From the NCBI RefSeq assembly GCF_910591885.1, contig NC_063277.1, positions 10,168,001 through 10,232,000 on the forward strand: a stretch of DNA of 64,000 bases, in the 5' to 3' direction. Below, piece after piece: positions 1 to 13,300 of this stretch. The first letter of the stretch is position 1. Every line of letters begins with the position of its first letter. The translations under genes were made by a program, and so were the position numbers. This stretch comes from Bombus terrestris. Taxonomy: Eukaryota > Arthropoda > Insecta > Hymenoptera > Apidae. The notes under the pieces were generated by a model. The model was not told where the DNA came from. It saw nothing but the letters and a program-made list of their open reading frames with translations, and did not search any database.

Positions 1-2832
1 TTTTCTAGTATGATGTTTAAATAAGGAAATAGTAACTTTATGCAATTTCTTATGGTAATTTTTAAAAATTTGCAAATTTTTATTGTCGTATAATGTGAAT
101 ATACCCTATATAAAAAGAATAAGATCTTATTTCTAGAAAAGTGAGATTTTCTTGTTAGAAACTTTTTATTAAAAGATGAAAATTACTTGTTTCTATTAAG
201 AGATATTCCTTGTTCTAAAATTGAAAATGATTGAAACAATGGAAATGTACTAACACTTCTATTAGAAATACACTTTATGGTTGAAGAAGTTTACCTAATA
301 TTTACGTTTTATAATAATTCCTAATATAAAATAAACATTCATGAAAGAAATATGTTCTATTCATTAATATCATTAAAAATGCAAAAAGCTGCCGGACACT
401 ATTTCGTTTCACAAATACCTTGATGAATTTCAAAACCAAGTAACAATTGGATGTTTTGAATAAAATATCTACTGTCGTCTGCTTGAACCTGTGGAATTTT
501 ATTTCAAGTTAAAATTGTCTTAGCACATAGAAAATAATTTAGAAAAAGTATTGATATCCAAATTAAAAGTTTCAGGAATGAAAAGTTACAATAGCGCAGA
601 ATTAAATTCTTGATTAAAGAGAAGTTAAAGTTTCGAATATAGTAATTTATTTCTCCACTACTTTATGCGACAGTTGGATATGAAATTACGTACAAAGTTT
701 AAATGTCTATTAAGAAATTTTAATGAAGTTACAGAAGTGTTGGGTATAGTTTCTTTCTGACACTTTTTACTTATAATTATTTTATCTTTTGATTACAAAC
801 CATATGAAAGTATCTTTAGCAGAAATAGCTTTGAATCTGTAATTTTATTTAAAACAATTGTATTTGAAATTATTTCAATTTGTAACAAATAAGCTCATAA
901 TCTTACTGAATATTTAATAGAAATACCGTTACATGTTTGTTTAAACTTGATAAACCATTATAACAATATTTACTGCTGTCATCAATGTCCAACAAATTAT
1001 CGACATCGCAGTAACTAATTATTTTCAGTACCATTACAACAATTACATACATAGGTTGGTAAATTGCTTGCCAAAGTTTCGCATTAACATCTGCGAAAGG
1101 CAGAAATATGGCTAGACTTTATGACATAAATGTAACCCGTCATTTCCGTAATTAACAATTTCTACATATTTCACTTTTGATGCTTTCGCCCATATGTAAT
1201 TATGGAGCAGGGTCCAGTGAAAATTAAATTCTAATTAAAACAAGGGATGCTAACTTGATTCGATTGTATCTAATGCGCTCGAAATATCGTATGATATATA
1301 ATAATATTCCCTGCTTTTCAAATACACGTCCGTATTGTTTTTGTATTTTGTTGAATTTACGAATTTCCACTAGAAAGTTCTTAACTAGCATATTAGCTTT
1401 CGTAGTATGACGAGAACAAAGTTAACTTTAGTATCGAAAATTAGAACCTATTTAAATATATTAAGCTGCATTTAAATGTATATGACAACTTAAAGGACAG
1501 AACTTGCTTAACTTTCACGTTACTTATTCGTCATTAAAACTTCATGAATGCTGAGGCGTTATATTGGACTATATTGTGTTATAAATAGGTTACATTGCTT
1601 TGTATTATACAAGAAGAGAATAAATATTTTTACGTGTTGCTTGAACACATACAATGAGATTTGATTTAGCGATACGCGCAATAGTATGTATACAATTTTT
1701 GTTATACTTTACGAACTTTAACGACTCTTATTCATCTCTGAGTCTTAGTCTTTCGGAATTTCATTATACCTTTAAAAACGTTGAAAAATACATAACAAGT
1801 AACATTATGAAAAATATATTTGAACTTTTAATACACAAGTAATTTAAGTATTTGTATATACATATTCGCAAATGTCGCATATTTTTTATTGTTGGTATTA
1901 TTATGTTTTATTGAATTGTATTAGAACAAAAGTTCAATTAATCAAATTGAGCTATTGAGAAATTGTAAATACATATGTAGATACCTATTGAAATTCATGA
2001 ATTTTATGCACAATTTGAATATTTATAAAGCAATGTTTTTATTTTTCCAAGTACACTTAAATAGTCAGGAATTCATGTATCAAAATGTGTACGAATTAAA
2101 ATATTATAATACGATATAAATATGTTAATACACATGAATTAAAGAAAATCCTAAAATATCTCAATATTGAAATGTATACTTACTCTCCTATTATAAGAAT
2201 TTACAATTTATCAAGAATTTATAATTCCCTGATTTTGCTGCACAATTTTCGTGTATACATGTTCCATTGAAACCCGTTCAAATTTCTAAATTTTAAATAT
2301 AGGATAATATAGCAAATTTGCATGGAAAAGGATTTTAAAACTTTGACACACACATAATTATTAAAGTTGAGGATGTAAGTCATATGCAAATTTTATCCTT
2401 TTTAAGATAAATAGCTTAGCGCTATGCAAGCATTATAATCAATACATTACGCTATGTTAAAAAGTTGACTTTCTTAACTCTAGTGCATTCTTTCCGATAA
2501 TTTGTTCAGTAATTTTCGATCGTATTCGTCTGATACTGTAAGTTTGAAGCATTGATGCGTTTATGAAAGAATTTATATATGTGATTTCTCATTTCAGTTT
2601 TACAATAAAAAAATATGTATAGAAATATAAATATTCGAGGGTCATAGAGAAATTAAAAAATAAAAATTCAATACCGTAAAAAATAAAAATTTGCGTACAC
2701 ATCCACAGTCTAATTATTTCTTATTAAGAGGTTTCATTATTCACCCATTAACATAAAACCACGTAAAGGCACGAGGAACAGTAACATTGCATGATACGAA
2801 ATCTTCCCACCTATCAATCATGTATATTAAAA
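1..2832. other. AT-rich DNA without recognisable genes
   Basis: Short frames only; the longest (1654-1842, +) has no domain or splice context. Nothing else was seen in this block. Confidence 0.5.
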
Positions 2833-2995
2833 TCTCGTTCAACTTAATCAAGTTACCTGAATTCAAGTAACTTGAAATCACTTTACTAGTGTGAACTTGT
2901 TATTTAATTGATTTAAACTATTTTGTCAAGTTTCTATCCTCGTTCACATTAGTCGAGTCCCTTAAATTCGAGTAACTTGATTAATCTGAACGGGG
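2833..2995. repeat. Fold-back (MITE-like) inverted-repeat element
   Basis: Seen: the left arm, beginning CTCGTTCA then TTAATCAAGTTAC, is repeated inverted at the right end (read on the minus strand from 2995 as CCCGTTCAG, ATTAATCAAGTTAC). Similarity continues inward for about 55-65 bases per arm to a GTGAAC motif (2891-2896 on the left; GTTCAC at 2942-2947 on the right). The left arm also contains a 28-base near-perfect palindrome at 2848-2875 (TCAAGTTAC...GTAACTTGA, one mismatched pair). No coding capacity is present. A clear target duplication was not found, so the superfamily is unassigned. The layout suggests a small non-autonomous DNA transposon. Confidence 0.6.
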
Positions 2996-5518
2996 CTTAG
3001 TTCCACGCGTGAATATCAGATTGTGTAAAGTGTAAATGGGTGGATATATGTGGTGGAAATTTCCTTGATTTTAGTTCGCCAATGAAAACGCTAAACATGG
3101 TGAGAGGGGGGAAAGAAATACAGCGAGGGGTTAAGCGCAGAAACAGCGGAGGCAAAGAAAGGTCGGTAGAGGAGTTGGCAACACGTTTCGTTTCCGCTGC
3201 CGTCACCTTCAAGCCATCTCTTACTGGTTTACGATAGCACCCCCGAAACTTTCGGTACACCCGCACTTAAAGTCATCCTTCGAAATAGTGCGATGTAGGT
3301 GCTATAATGTCTGTTACGAATACTATTGCTGGTGGTGGGCTGGGTTTATGACTTGCACTACTTCGCATGCCACGTTCCTGAAAGACGCGAATCGCTTAAA
3401 CTCTTCCTGAAACCTTTTTCGGATGACTTTCACGCCATACTGTGCACCCCTTCGCAAACGGAACTCGCCAGCAGCAAGTTTAACGGTGGTTCTTGTACCA
3501 TTTTGAAGCGAACGATCGCACAACGTCGCCTTTTTACTTTAACACCGATGGAAATCGTATTTTTTATAGACGACGCGACTTTTGATTATTCGCAGTAGAA
3601 CGAGTGTTCTGTAAATGAAGATTGAATGCGAGGTTGCATCTACGATTTGATACAGTATTCAACGAGTTAGTAAATATTTGGTAGATACAGCGGTTGCACA
3701 GTTAGAGAGTTGAATACATTTACATATTTTATACGGGTTGGTATATTTCGTTGATAGTTTCTCTTTCGTTAGTATATTTAGTTATGTTTCATATAGGTAT
3801 GCATAGTGGTGAATAGAGGAAAATTAAAAATTTCCATTTCTATAAAATTGCTTATATAAATTCTAGCAACTCTTGTAGTAGGTTTACTGTCGTTTATTCT
3901 TCAGCGCCTATTTATTAGATACTATATATACTGATACTAGTTATATATTATAGATATGTAAATACTTAATATAAATTATCTGTAAGTAGTTATAAATTTT
4001 ATTAGATCAGTATGGTTATTGTATGATAAAAATGATTCAATAAAACAGCATTGAACAGTTCATTATGCTTTATACATTTTAACATTCACTTGAATTTTTA
4101 AACTGTAAGATGTCCCGTATGCATTTCATTACAATGTCTATTACTGTATTCCATGGCTAAAGATAATATGAAAGCACCATATATGCAAAATTCTTTAAAA
4201 GTTTTAAGGAAAGTGTTGAAAAGGTATTAAAGAATACAGAAGGAAATAATAATGGTCTTGCTTTTAACATCGTGCATAGCAAAACTGGACTGTAAAGGGT
4301 AGAACGTTATATATTAATAGATTTACTGAATTAAAATTCCTTTTGCCTAATAAAATCTTATTGTTAGATCGTAGATGCCTACTTGATATTTTAACACAAA
4401 GCTCATAGAATTAAGCCTATTCTTATATGTGTGTGTGTGCGTAAATATACCTATGTATATTATAACTTAAACTTCTCTTAACACATATATATATATTTCT
4501 TTTAAAAACTACGATATGACATCACAAGCTTAGATTTGGCTTAAATTATTCCCTGTACTTCTACACTTTTTATATATAGGTCTTAATCAATTTACCACTG
4601 CCTCATTCTTCCTAATTTTCTCCTTACTCAATACGTTAGGCTCTATTCCATAGCAATCCCTCTAATAACTTTTTATGCCCCTATTTCTATCTTATAAAGA
4701 AAACATTTCCTGTTTTCGTCCTCCAGCCAGTACCAGCTTTCCTTTTTCGCTTTTCCACACCTTACTCTCGCGATTAATTCTTGGCTGTCTTCGCTTCCCC
4801 CCTCTCTCTCTAGATGCTCTCCTCGTCCTTATATATTTATATCTCCTATTGTATTTGTCGTTCATGATTTTATTGTAGCGTACCAGGTATTGCAACTCAT
4901 GCCCCTTTCAGTTAGAGTTTTAATTATATCTACATATATTCTGTTGCCTTAGATTTTCCACTCCTGGTTGGCCGTTTGTCCTGTTGGCCTGGTGGTCCGT
5001 TTAACGAAATATAAAATTTATCCTATATCTAATCAGAATAACAAAAGAATAATTTCTCTAGCCAAATATTCTGTGACCGATATTGCCTGATCTTCAACGA
5101 AGGAAACCAATGAGTAGGAATATCGACTGATTGATCGGCAGTCTGTTAAAGCACCCTCTGCACGTATATGTTTGCCCGGTGCCGCGAATCTGAATCACGA
5201 ACCTAATCTAACCATCTGACAGAGAAAAGTAGATAATCCTTTTCATCGATCGAACAAGAAGTGATTTCAAGCTATTTTTATTCCATATAAATCGGATAGC
5301 TTGTCCAGAAATGTGAACCCTGACTTTTTTCAAACGTCGATAAAATTAATTATCTGAACCACGCACATCGTGCACGGTGTTGTCAGAATGCAGACGTAAA
5401 GGACAAAATTTCCTTAAACTTCGCACATCAGTCAAATAATTCTCCTTTTGAACCCTTAACTTCATCATTGTTGCTGTACGTAAAACTGTCTGATGGATAT
5501 GAAAATCTGTATTGAGAA
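2996..5518. other. Mixed block with one GC-richer patch, no recognisable gene
   Basis: A GC-richer patch at about 3000-3600 is open on both strands (for example 3326-3598 on + and 3323-3523 on -), but neither product resembles a known family. The rest is AT-rich, with a TG repeat and a CT-rich stretch at 4660-4830. Confidence 0.45.
4428..4439 (+). repeat. Short TG microsatellite
   Basis: Six TG units, followed by CGTAAATATAC. A short AT run follows at about 4483-4495. Confidence 0.8.
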
Positions 5519-5536
5519 TTAGGTTGTCCGATAAGT
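5519..5536 (+). repeat. Possible mariner-type terminal repeat relic
   Basis: TTAGGTTGTCCGATAAGT resembles the outer ends of insect mariner elements, which commonly start TTAGGTTG and continue with a CC..ATAAGT core. No inverted partner and no mariner transposase relic was found within about 1.5 kb, and the preceding dinucleotide is AA rather than TA. It is at best a solitary fragment. Confidence 0.22.
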
Positions 5537-5540
5537 AGAA

Positions 5541-6086
5541 GCTATATAATCATAGAATGAAAAATTAATAAACACGCGTGGATATAGACAAAATTTATCT
5601 CGAATCAAAATAAAACAACACGTAAGAAAATAGGCGGTAACTGGTTAAGTAAAGAAATTATTATGTTCAAGAAATTCGAATGTCATGTTAACGCATCTTT
5701 CCTCGTCGACATATTAATACCCTTCACACGTGTTGAATTATCAATCGACCAATAAAAAAAGAAAAAAATGGAAAAAGAAATCTCATCGATCAAGTTAAAC
5801 TCGGCTGTCGTGAAGGCAAACCGCACATGGAGAGGCGTGCGTCTAGTCTTGGTAGAAAGAGACCAAGCTTTCGACCGTCTATCAGTCCTAAGGGGAACTT
5901 TCGCGGTTGGATTCCTTAGAGCAGTGGCAGAACCTATGTCTACGTGTGTTTCTCGCTATCCTGGGAACGTGTCTTTCGTATGAGGAAGGCGGGTCCTACG
6001 GTTGGCGATGGCGGAGGGCACGTGAGCCCCGACGGGCGCATGCGAACCAACCCTAAAGCTTACGGCAATCGAGAAAGGATGCCTTT
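5541..6086. other. Upstream flank of the promoter candidate
   Basis: AT-rich to about 5760, then increasingly GC- and CpG-rich toward the promoter candidate. The E-box CACGTG at 6019-6024 is the only site noted. Confidence 0.4.
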
Positions 6087-6276
6087 ATCTCTCTCTCCCT
6101 CTTTCTCTCTATATATATCTCTCTTTCTCCCTCCAGCTATCGCCATCCCCGTTTTCACCCTCTCGTTTCAGTCTCGTCGGTGGCGAACCGTGTAGCCCCC
6201 TCGTGTGCCAGTCTGCACCGAGATTCCGGCGCGAATCGTTCTTCTTCGTCGCGGCGTCACGCCAACTCCTAGATGG
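6087..6276 (+). promoter_or_regulatory. Promoter / 5' UTR candidate upstream of the signal-peptide exon
   Basis: A CT-rich tract (6087-6134) is followed by a CpG-rich leader. TCAGTC at 6168-6173 matches the arthropod initiator consensus, with its A at 6170. An E-box CACGTG lies at 6019-6024. An in-frame stop (TAG, 6193-6195) precedes the proposed start codon. No TATA box is seen at the expected distance. The short ATG at 6273 overlaps the proposed start in another frame and would be an upstream open frame ending near 6400. Confidence 0.3.
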
Positions 6277-6355
6277 ATGTTGCTGAACCGCATTCTCGTG
6301 TCAACGATTTACATCGTCGCGCAATTCCTCGCAGTCTGTCCAGCCTTCGTGGAAG
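6277..6355 (+). CDS. Candidate first coding exon: signal peptide of a secreted or membrane protein (partial gene)
   Basis: Seen: from the ATG at 6277 the frame encodes 26 residues starting MLLNRIL, with a hydrophobic stretch (about residues 6-23, ILVSTIYIVAQFLAVCPA) and a small-residue region ending AFVE. This is a textbook signal-peptide layout: a positive residue near the start, a hydrophobic core, then small residues before a cleavage site. The exon ends AAG at 6355, followed by GTCAGT, a plausible splice donor, leaving phase 1 (79 nt). An in-frame stop at 6193 rules out a longer amino end, and 6277 is the first ATG in frame after it. Upstream sequence looks like a promoter. Family unknown: no receptor, immunoglobulin or enzyme domain lies in the exon. 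The neighbour ATG at 6273 gives a non-hydrophobic frame. The remaining exons are not identified and may lie beyond the window. Confidence 0.42.
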
Positions 6356-7584
6356 GTCAGTGATGAACAACGACAAGCGTTCGATTATAAATCGTCCATG
6401 ATTAAAGAATTGTTGGAATTTAATGGTTCTTGTGTGAGGCACGTGTGATCATCGGCATGCAGAGATTGACGTGCATGGAATGCGATCGTTCGATGTGGAC
6501 GGTGATGAAGACATCAAATCAATCTTTTTTCCTTTTCGTATATCGCACATATATTTCATAAGTGTCGCAGCCCAAAATAATTCAGTGATCTTGTGTTAGA
6601 AGAATATAAAGATTGTAATAGGGAAACTTTACGGGTTAAGAATGAAAAAGTACAAAAAGATTATTTGACCATTGTTTCCTGAAGCCTATTCTTTTTACCA
6701 ATATTATGTGTTCAGTAAATAATTTTTTGTTCCAAGCTTCTAAATAGTTCTCCACTTTGCCTAAAAAACTTATTTCAGTTGTGTCGCTTCTGAAATATAC
6801 ATACATGCGATATTATAAATCGCTGCTTTGCATCGTTTCACGTGATAACCTTTAATCGGTGTGATAAAGGTCAAATTGTTGACGTATATGTAATAAATAA
6901 AAAATTAATTGATAAAATGCTTAGCTAATTATAATTGTCCTTGCACTGTAGAATAACAAATATATAACAAGATATAGAACGATGAGAAAATTAGTGAAAA
7001 GTGGAATATTCTGGTTGGAGGAGTGTGCATCATGTAGAAGAAAATATAATACATCAGCGATTTGATCCGCATCACACTACTTGAGAATTAATCACGTGAA
7101 ACAACGTGAAGCAGTATTTCATCACAAAGATAATTTGCCGTCAAGTGATAACTTAACATACAATATTATAGAAAATATATAGAATATAAAAACAGGCGGT
7201 TTAAGATTTCCATCATTAAACAAATTACTTTGTTAGAATTTCTTAAAATTTCATTGTGTAGCATTGATCGTAGCTTTGATTACAAGTTACATACGACTGT
7301 TGTAGGAGTACACTGCGACTGCGTTCTTTTCCTCTTTCGTGTTATGTGAACGTGCTCAACGAGTATCGCAAATTTTATTAAATTTGTTGATTTTCACGAA
7401 TCGTGAATGCTGAGAAAAATGTATTGACAAATGTTAAAGGATAGTCGAAAGTGCAATATTAAGGATACAGTTTTTGAAATTCGTGACACGACGTGACGTG
7501 ACACAACGAGGACCAAGCGGAAACAGGCTTTTAGAGACGCAGGATAACCCAGCGTTGCGCGTCTATTCGTGTGTTCTATTTTTC

Positions 7585-7600
7585 TTTTTTTTTTTTTTTT
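7585..7600 (+). repeat. Poly-T run
   Basis: Sixteen consecutive T bases, preceded by an interrupted T-rich stretch from about 7579. No flanking duplication was seen that would mark it as the poly(A) tail of a retrocopy on the other strand. Confidence 0.8.
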
Positions 7601-10291
7601 CGCCAACGATGCGTGTAATGGTAACACGTTCGAACACATATTTAACATGGACCGACAAAGAGACGTTTGATGGTACAGCTATTTCCAGCGGTAAATTAGG
7701 ATAATTTGTTCCGTGTTTTACATGCGTATTTTTATTTGCACCACGAGCCGGTCGGTCAGTGAGACGTAATAATTACACGGGCTTTTCAATGTGCCTGGAA
7801 ACATCTCTCAGCGTTTGCTACGAAATAAATTTCTGCAGTCTTGTTTGACCGTACTTCGTTTAATCTCTCGATGAAAGTAACGTATAAAAAGAAATATACA
7901 GTGATAAATGAGATTTAAGACTTGAAAGAGTTATAGTACGATGAAATAAAAAATATTTAATCAGCAACGGTTTTAAAATCAATCTTTTTGATATAAAAGA
8001 AAGATTGTTTTCATAACAGTAAACGATATTCGATATGTCTTCTTTCCATTTCGATTTAAGAATGATATTTGCGGATTGTGGATCGATGTGTATTTTAGAA
8101 TATTTCTTCCGCGTCCAATATCGAGTGACACAAATTTTTTTTCGTTGACGAATACATCTTTAGGTGTTTTCGCGATATAAATTCAACAATAAATTTTAAG
8201 TCCTTCTATTTCTATCCAATGTGTTTCTACTAATATTTCAAATAATTAAAATTTAAAAATAGAGATAAAAATACAGAGAAATGACATAAAACTTTCACTT
8301 CCAATGCGATTTAAAAATTAATTTCACTCAAGTGCCAGTCAATCCAGACAGCTAGGCCGGCATTTTCAGGAGACATTCAGTCACGTTCGCCCGAAACCTT
8401 GGGTGACCATACACAGTTCTTTCACCCTAATCTTAAACACTCGATCCTCTCATTCATCCATTGCATTCGAAACTCCATTACTTGCTATTCCCAACCGACC
8501 AACTTTCTGTTCTCACAATATAGATTGATATTATAATATTTAGTGTTGCTTAAAAATGATTACTTCTCTTACTGAAAACATTTTTATGTGTTACATACAA
8601 CCTACTTGTACCCAAAGATTCAATTAAACAATTATAATCGTTTAAAATCATAGAATCTTTTTTCTATCAGCCTAAATATTAAAAATTTAAACTACTTACA
8701 TCAAAAGATCCAGTCGGGAAACGATAACTCGATAACACCTTAGAATCTGTTACCTACTACTGTGAACATTAAAAATTGCTCTACCCCTGAATTACCTTCA
8801 AATTATTTTTAGCCAAAGATCAAATTGGAGCAGCAGTAAAAGCGGCTGAACAGAATTACGAAATGTACGTTTCATTTGATTTATTGGAGAACCATTACGT
8901 GTAAATGACCCGGGAAATATCATCTCCTCGTTAGGAACAACTTAGTTTGCGTTTGGTATTATCTACCATGGGATCCCTCGACAAAGTTCTCACTCTACTA
9001 GCCGAGATACACGAACTGTTACGCTGGATATCTCACTTTTGGTGTCTGGGGGCTGGCTCGATTCCTCTCGTCGACGTGCGATTATCCCTCGATATCACGC
9101 TGCATTATTTATCCGCCCCCCTCCCCATAAAACCGCCGAATTTTCGGAAAGCCGAGAAACCTTAGCGGAGCGAAGCAAGGAAACTTTCGTCCGTTATCCA
9201 GAGGCTCTGTCGCTACCCTTACCCCTGACAATAAGAAATAGAAGGGGAGGCGACTGGCTGCGAAGCTTCCACCTTTTTCATCGTCCCTTTTTCTCTCCCT
9301 CTTTTGCCTTTCTACTTTATTCGAGCAACTTCCCCGCAGACCGGAAATCTGTTCGCGCCGGCTGCCAAAAAATCGCTGGCGTCGTAACGACGCTCATTTA
9401 ATTTGGGGCTAACAAATGCAACCGAATGTATCTTCCGAACAGTTTCACGGTGCTGTTCTTCTCTGGGTTCTTTTTCAACTTTTAATACGTGCAAGCATCG
9501 TATATTATCTATTGGAATAATTGGTTGAGTAACTCTTAATGATTTTATGCTTGAATAGCAGATTCTAAATTTTGTGCAAATTAAGCGAGAAATTGAAAAA
9601 TTAGTTTGATTATGATAATTACTTTTTGGTCTTTTAGTTTCTGTTGTCTAATGTAAAATCAAATAGAATTATGTGTAAAGTATTTTTTAAACGTTAAAAT
9701 ACTGAAATCATAAAAATCTAATATAGATTTATGATCATCATTCACTATTTATCGCGTGCATCTTCATTCTGAATATTTTGGTGTTTGTGATTTATCATCC
9801 TATTTTTTATTTTTATGCTATCCAATAAAGGAACAATAGAAAAGCTTCGAGCTTATATTTTAAAAGATTCACCATACTTATAATCCAAATTCGATATATG
9901 TGTTTTAGACAAAATAATCATTGTGTATTAAATATATACAAATATATATGTGTATATTCGATTTAGTATAATGATATTCATTTGCTGTTTTTCATAGAAC
10001 ATTATTCTGCTCATGCTAATATACGTCTCTTGTGTCTAATTTTAATGCGCTTTATAGAAAATTAGCATACAACATACTATTCCTCCTAGAGCTATTATAT
10101 TCTACGGTACATTATCCCTGCGTTATTATTGGAAATAGGCTACCATGCATTTCGAGCATATTCGATTCTAATGGAGTTTTGGAAGTAGGATTATTTTCTT
10201 CGTTTTGTTTTCTTCTCGTACAACTAAATAGCGAGTATTATCAGCAGATAATTTTTTAATTCTCTATTGGTATCATTATACACATATATTT

Positions 10292-10337
10292 GGAAATTAT
10301 TTAGGAAATTTTTTAGAAATTATTTAGAAATTATTTA
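10292..10337 (+). repeat. 11-12 bp tandem repeat, four copies
   Basis: Units GGAAATTATTTA (10292-10303), GGAAATTTTTTA (10304-10315), GAAATTATTTA (10316-10326) and GAAATTATTTA (10327-10337) follow each other without gaps. Confidence 0.85.
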
Positions 10338-13300
10338 TTTTTGCATCCGAAAAGTGAGGATCAAATGCAAGGTTCAAATTAAACTTTAACAAATAAAATC
10401 TATCTTTGTTACATCAGAGCCCTTAGCGTAACCCTATTCTATGAATCGAGAGATTAATACTAGATTTTGCATATTAAAATGTGATTAATAGGTACGAGTA
10501 TTATTACTACTATTAATACTATTGTTCATATATATATCACGCACTTGTTAACGAATAATCGTAAGATTAACAAATATCATACATTCCTCATATTTTTTAA
10601 TAACGTATCACGTTATGAAAGAGCTCGATCTGGAATTCGTTTTTATTGATCTCACGAGAGAGCTCTGTTCAGGATTGCGTGAAGAAACAATCTTATCTCG
10701 CGAGGACGGGGACAATTGCTGAGTTGCAGCACTCCGATCGCGTCTTAAAGTCTTCGAATAAACCAATTTCGAGTAGAGCGTTATTGCACTAACGCGAATA
10801 TTTTTCTCTTAACAGATTCTCACTGATAAACCATCTTTTAGGGAGCGTCCCCGCATTATATCGTCGCTATAAATTTCCAAGACTTTCCCGAGTGTGTGCC
10901 ATCTTCTTTGGTAATAAGCTATCCTATAAAGCACCCTGTACCTATTTTCGTCTTCGCTTTCATCTCGAGTAAACAGGGTGTGTGCCGATACTTCTCTCGA
11001 AGCGTTACGCGCCAGCCATGGGGTTTGTATTCTACCATAACCGACAAATTTTTACGCGTGCTCGAGATGCGGAAAATCTGGGGGAAGATCCACAGGCAAG
11101 AACGTTTTTTAACCGTGGTGAAAGAGGCTTCTGAATTCTCGTCGTAAAGCTGTGCAGGAAACCCAAGGTCTTCACGGCTATATAGATGGGATAGATAGGG
11201 GATACACTTCAAATAGGGGATCGCTTCGGCTTGTTCACGCGTGTGGATGTACTGGATCGGTTTTTGCACAGCGCTTTCCAACCATTCATCCATTCGCTGC
11301 TACTTTGGCGATGGGTATACTTTCCACGCACGGTCGATTACGCTTCTGTCCATTAAATATTTTTGTTCACACGTGCAAAAATGTTATCTAGTACTATGAA
11401 ATATATCACCTGGGTACTCTTATACGATAATTTAACAGGTCAAAATATTGAATCGAGAAATTATCGATTGGAACTTGTAACTTTCCAATTCAATTCAGTA
11501 TTGTCGATTTTTAACGCATAAATACATAGTCTTTATAATTTTACTATTTGATATTTTAAAATTTTACTGTCTTTTTTAGTAGCATTTGTTTTGTCGGCAA
11601 ACTTGTTATTTCTATGCAAGGGAACTTATTTATTAGTATTAGCGGTCTGAAAGTTTCATTCATTCACCTATAACCCAACCTAACCCCAATGATGAGAATT
11701 CGGTATTTAGAATTCAGAGAATCGTAGTATTATTAAATAAAATCATTTGATATGCATTATCAAATAGATAAACAAGTATATACATTTTCCTTTTTAAAAA
11801 CAGCGCTATATAAATTAATTCTTTACATCATTGTATTTGTGAGTTAATTATACGAGGAGTAATCTCATATTTACGCGTTAAAATAGCGCAGAATTGCTCC
11901 TTTTTATTACACTGTCATACACATAATAAGATTGTTAACAGAGGGGACACTTTGGACAGGTTGCCTTTGACTTTGTTAGAACAAAACGAGTTGCTATCTT
12001 AATGGCCGTAACATTAATCTAGCTCATGCTAACAATATCATCGTTTCCGTCATAAATAATAGAGAAAGTCGTTTAAACGAAGAAAATTGCAGTGTGAGAA
12101 ACAGTCAGGTGTAAAGATCGCCGTAGATAGTATGTACCGCGGTGGTTTTCAACTGGTTTCCTTCACAATACCATTGAAACGATGATATAAGAAATAAACC
12201 AGCAGGCATATAGTCTCCTGAATTTATTGCTACAGGTTCTATGCAATGAATAATGTGTTAGATCTATTATATTCTTAATGAAAAAAAATTGTTTAATTAA
12301 AATAATAAAAAATTCTTCTCATTGCAACTCGGTTATACTTGCGGACCAATTTTATTTCCCAATGAAATCATTCAACGAAGTTATATTCGTTTTCGACATT
12401 TGGCACAAAAAATTCCACGTGTCTCGCTGCCATAAATGCAGTTTCCAAATTGCAACCACGATTTCACATCTTTTTCCATGCGTGAATTTGAATTGCTTGT
12501 AGATTATCACTGATTTCGAAAACGTACGCCCTTCGTGAAATGCATTTATATTATGAAATACATGTGTATGCAGCAAGTATGTATTTGAAAAACTATACTT
12601 CGAGTTATGTTTGCGAACAAGTGTTTCATTTTCTACGTTCTCTCACGTAAGAAGTCATTATACATGTTAAAACTATTTTTCATTTGAGAGAAGAATTCAG
12701 ATTGAAGAGAATTAATAGTAACTAATCGCATTTTTTTTCAATCTCATATATCATTTGCATATATAATTATTCATCCCTGACCCAGATAGTCCTAACTCCT
12801 ATCCGCAGTAACCACGAACAACTTACAAATTCCAAGTCATCGACATTAATAACTTGTTCGCGATTAACACGATACCTCGTCCTTATAATTCATTGTCAGT
12901 CACCCTAAATAGCGTTCGCCATATTCTCACAGCGAAAAATATAGCGGAGCTTGTTCCTGGCGCTTTGCAATGCACATTAGTTTCACTTTGTTGAGAAATT
13001 AGACTACCGCGATTGAGTCATCTGAATCGATGCACAGCATTGTTCGCGGGATTCCATTGTATAAACGCTGTGTGCGGCGTAGACCGGTCATTAATATACA
13101 ACACGCCACAAGGCGACATTCAACCCCTAAAATCAAGCGAACGATCTCTTGCTGGCAGGATATTGATTGATCCGTCGCGTTGAAATAACTCGCGCTCTCG
13201 TGTCGACCACAATAATGCTGACTTAACAATGTGTACTGGTCAAAGATTTATGATCCGATATTTCTGACGAGTTTTCGAGACAGCCGGAAAATTACCCTTC

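Noticed and set aside
10919..11293. 124-codon minus-strand frame
   Set aside because: No recognisable domain; the opposite strand is also open; no splice context.
11667..11688. CCAACCTAACCCC, reminiscent of insect telomeric CCTAA repeats
   Set aside because: Only two loose copies; not an array.
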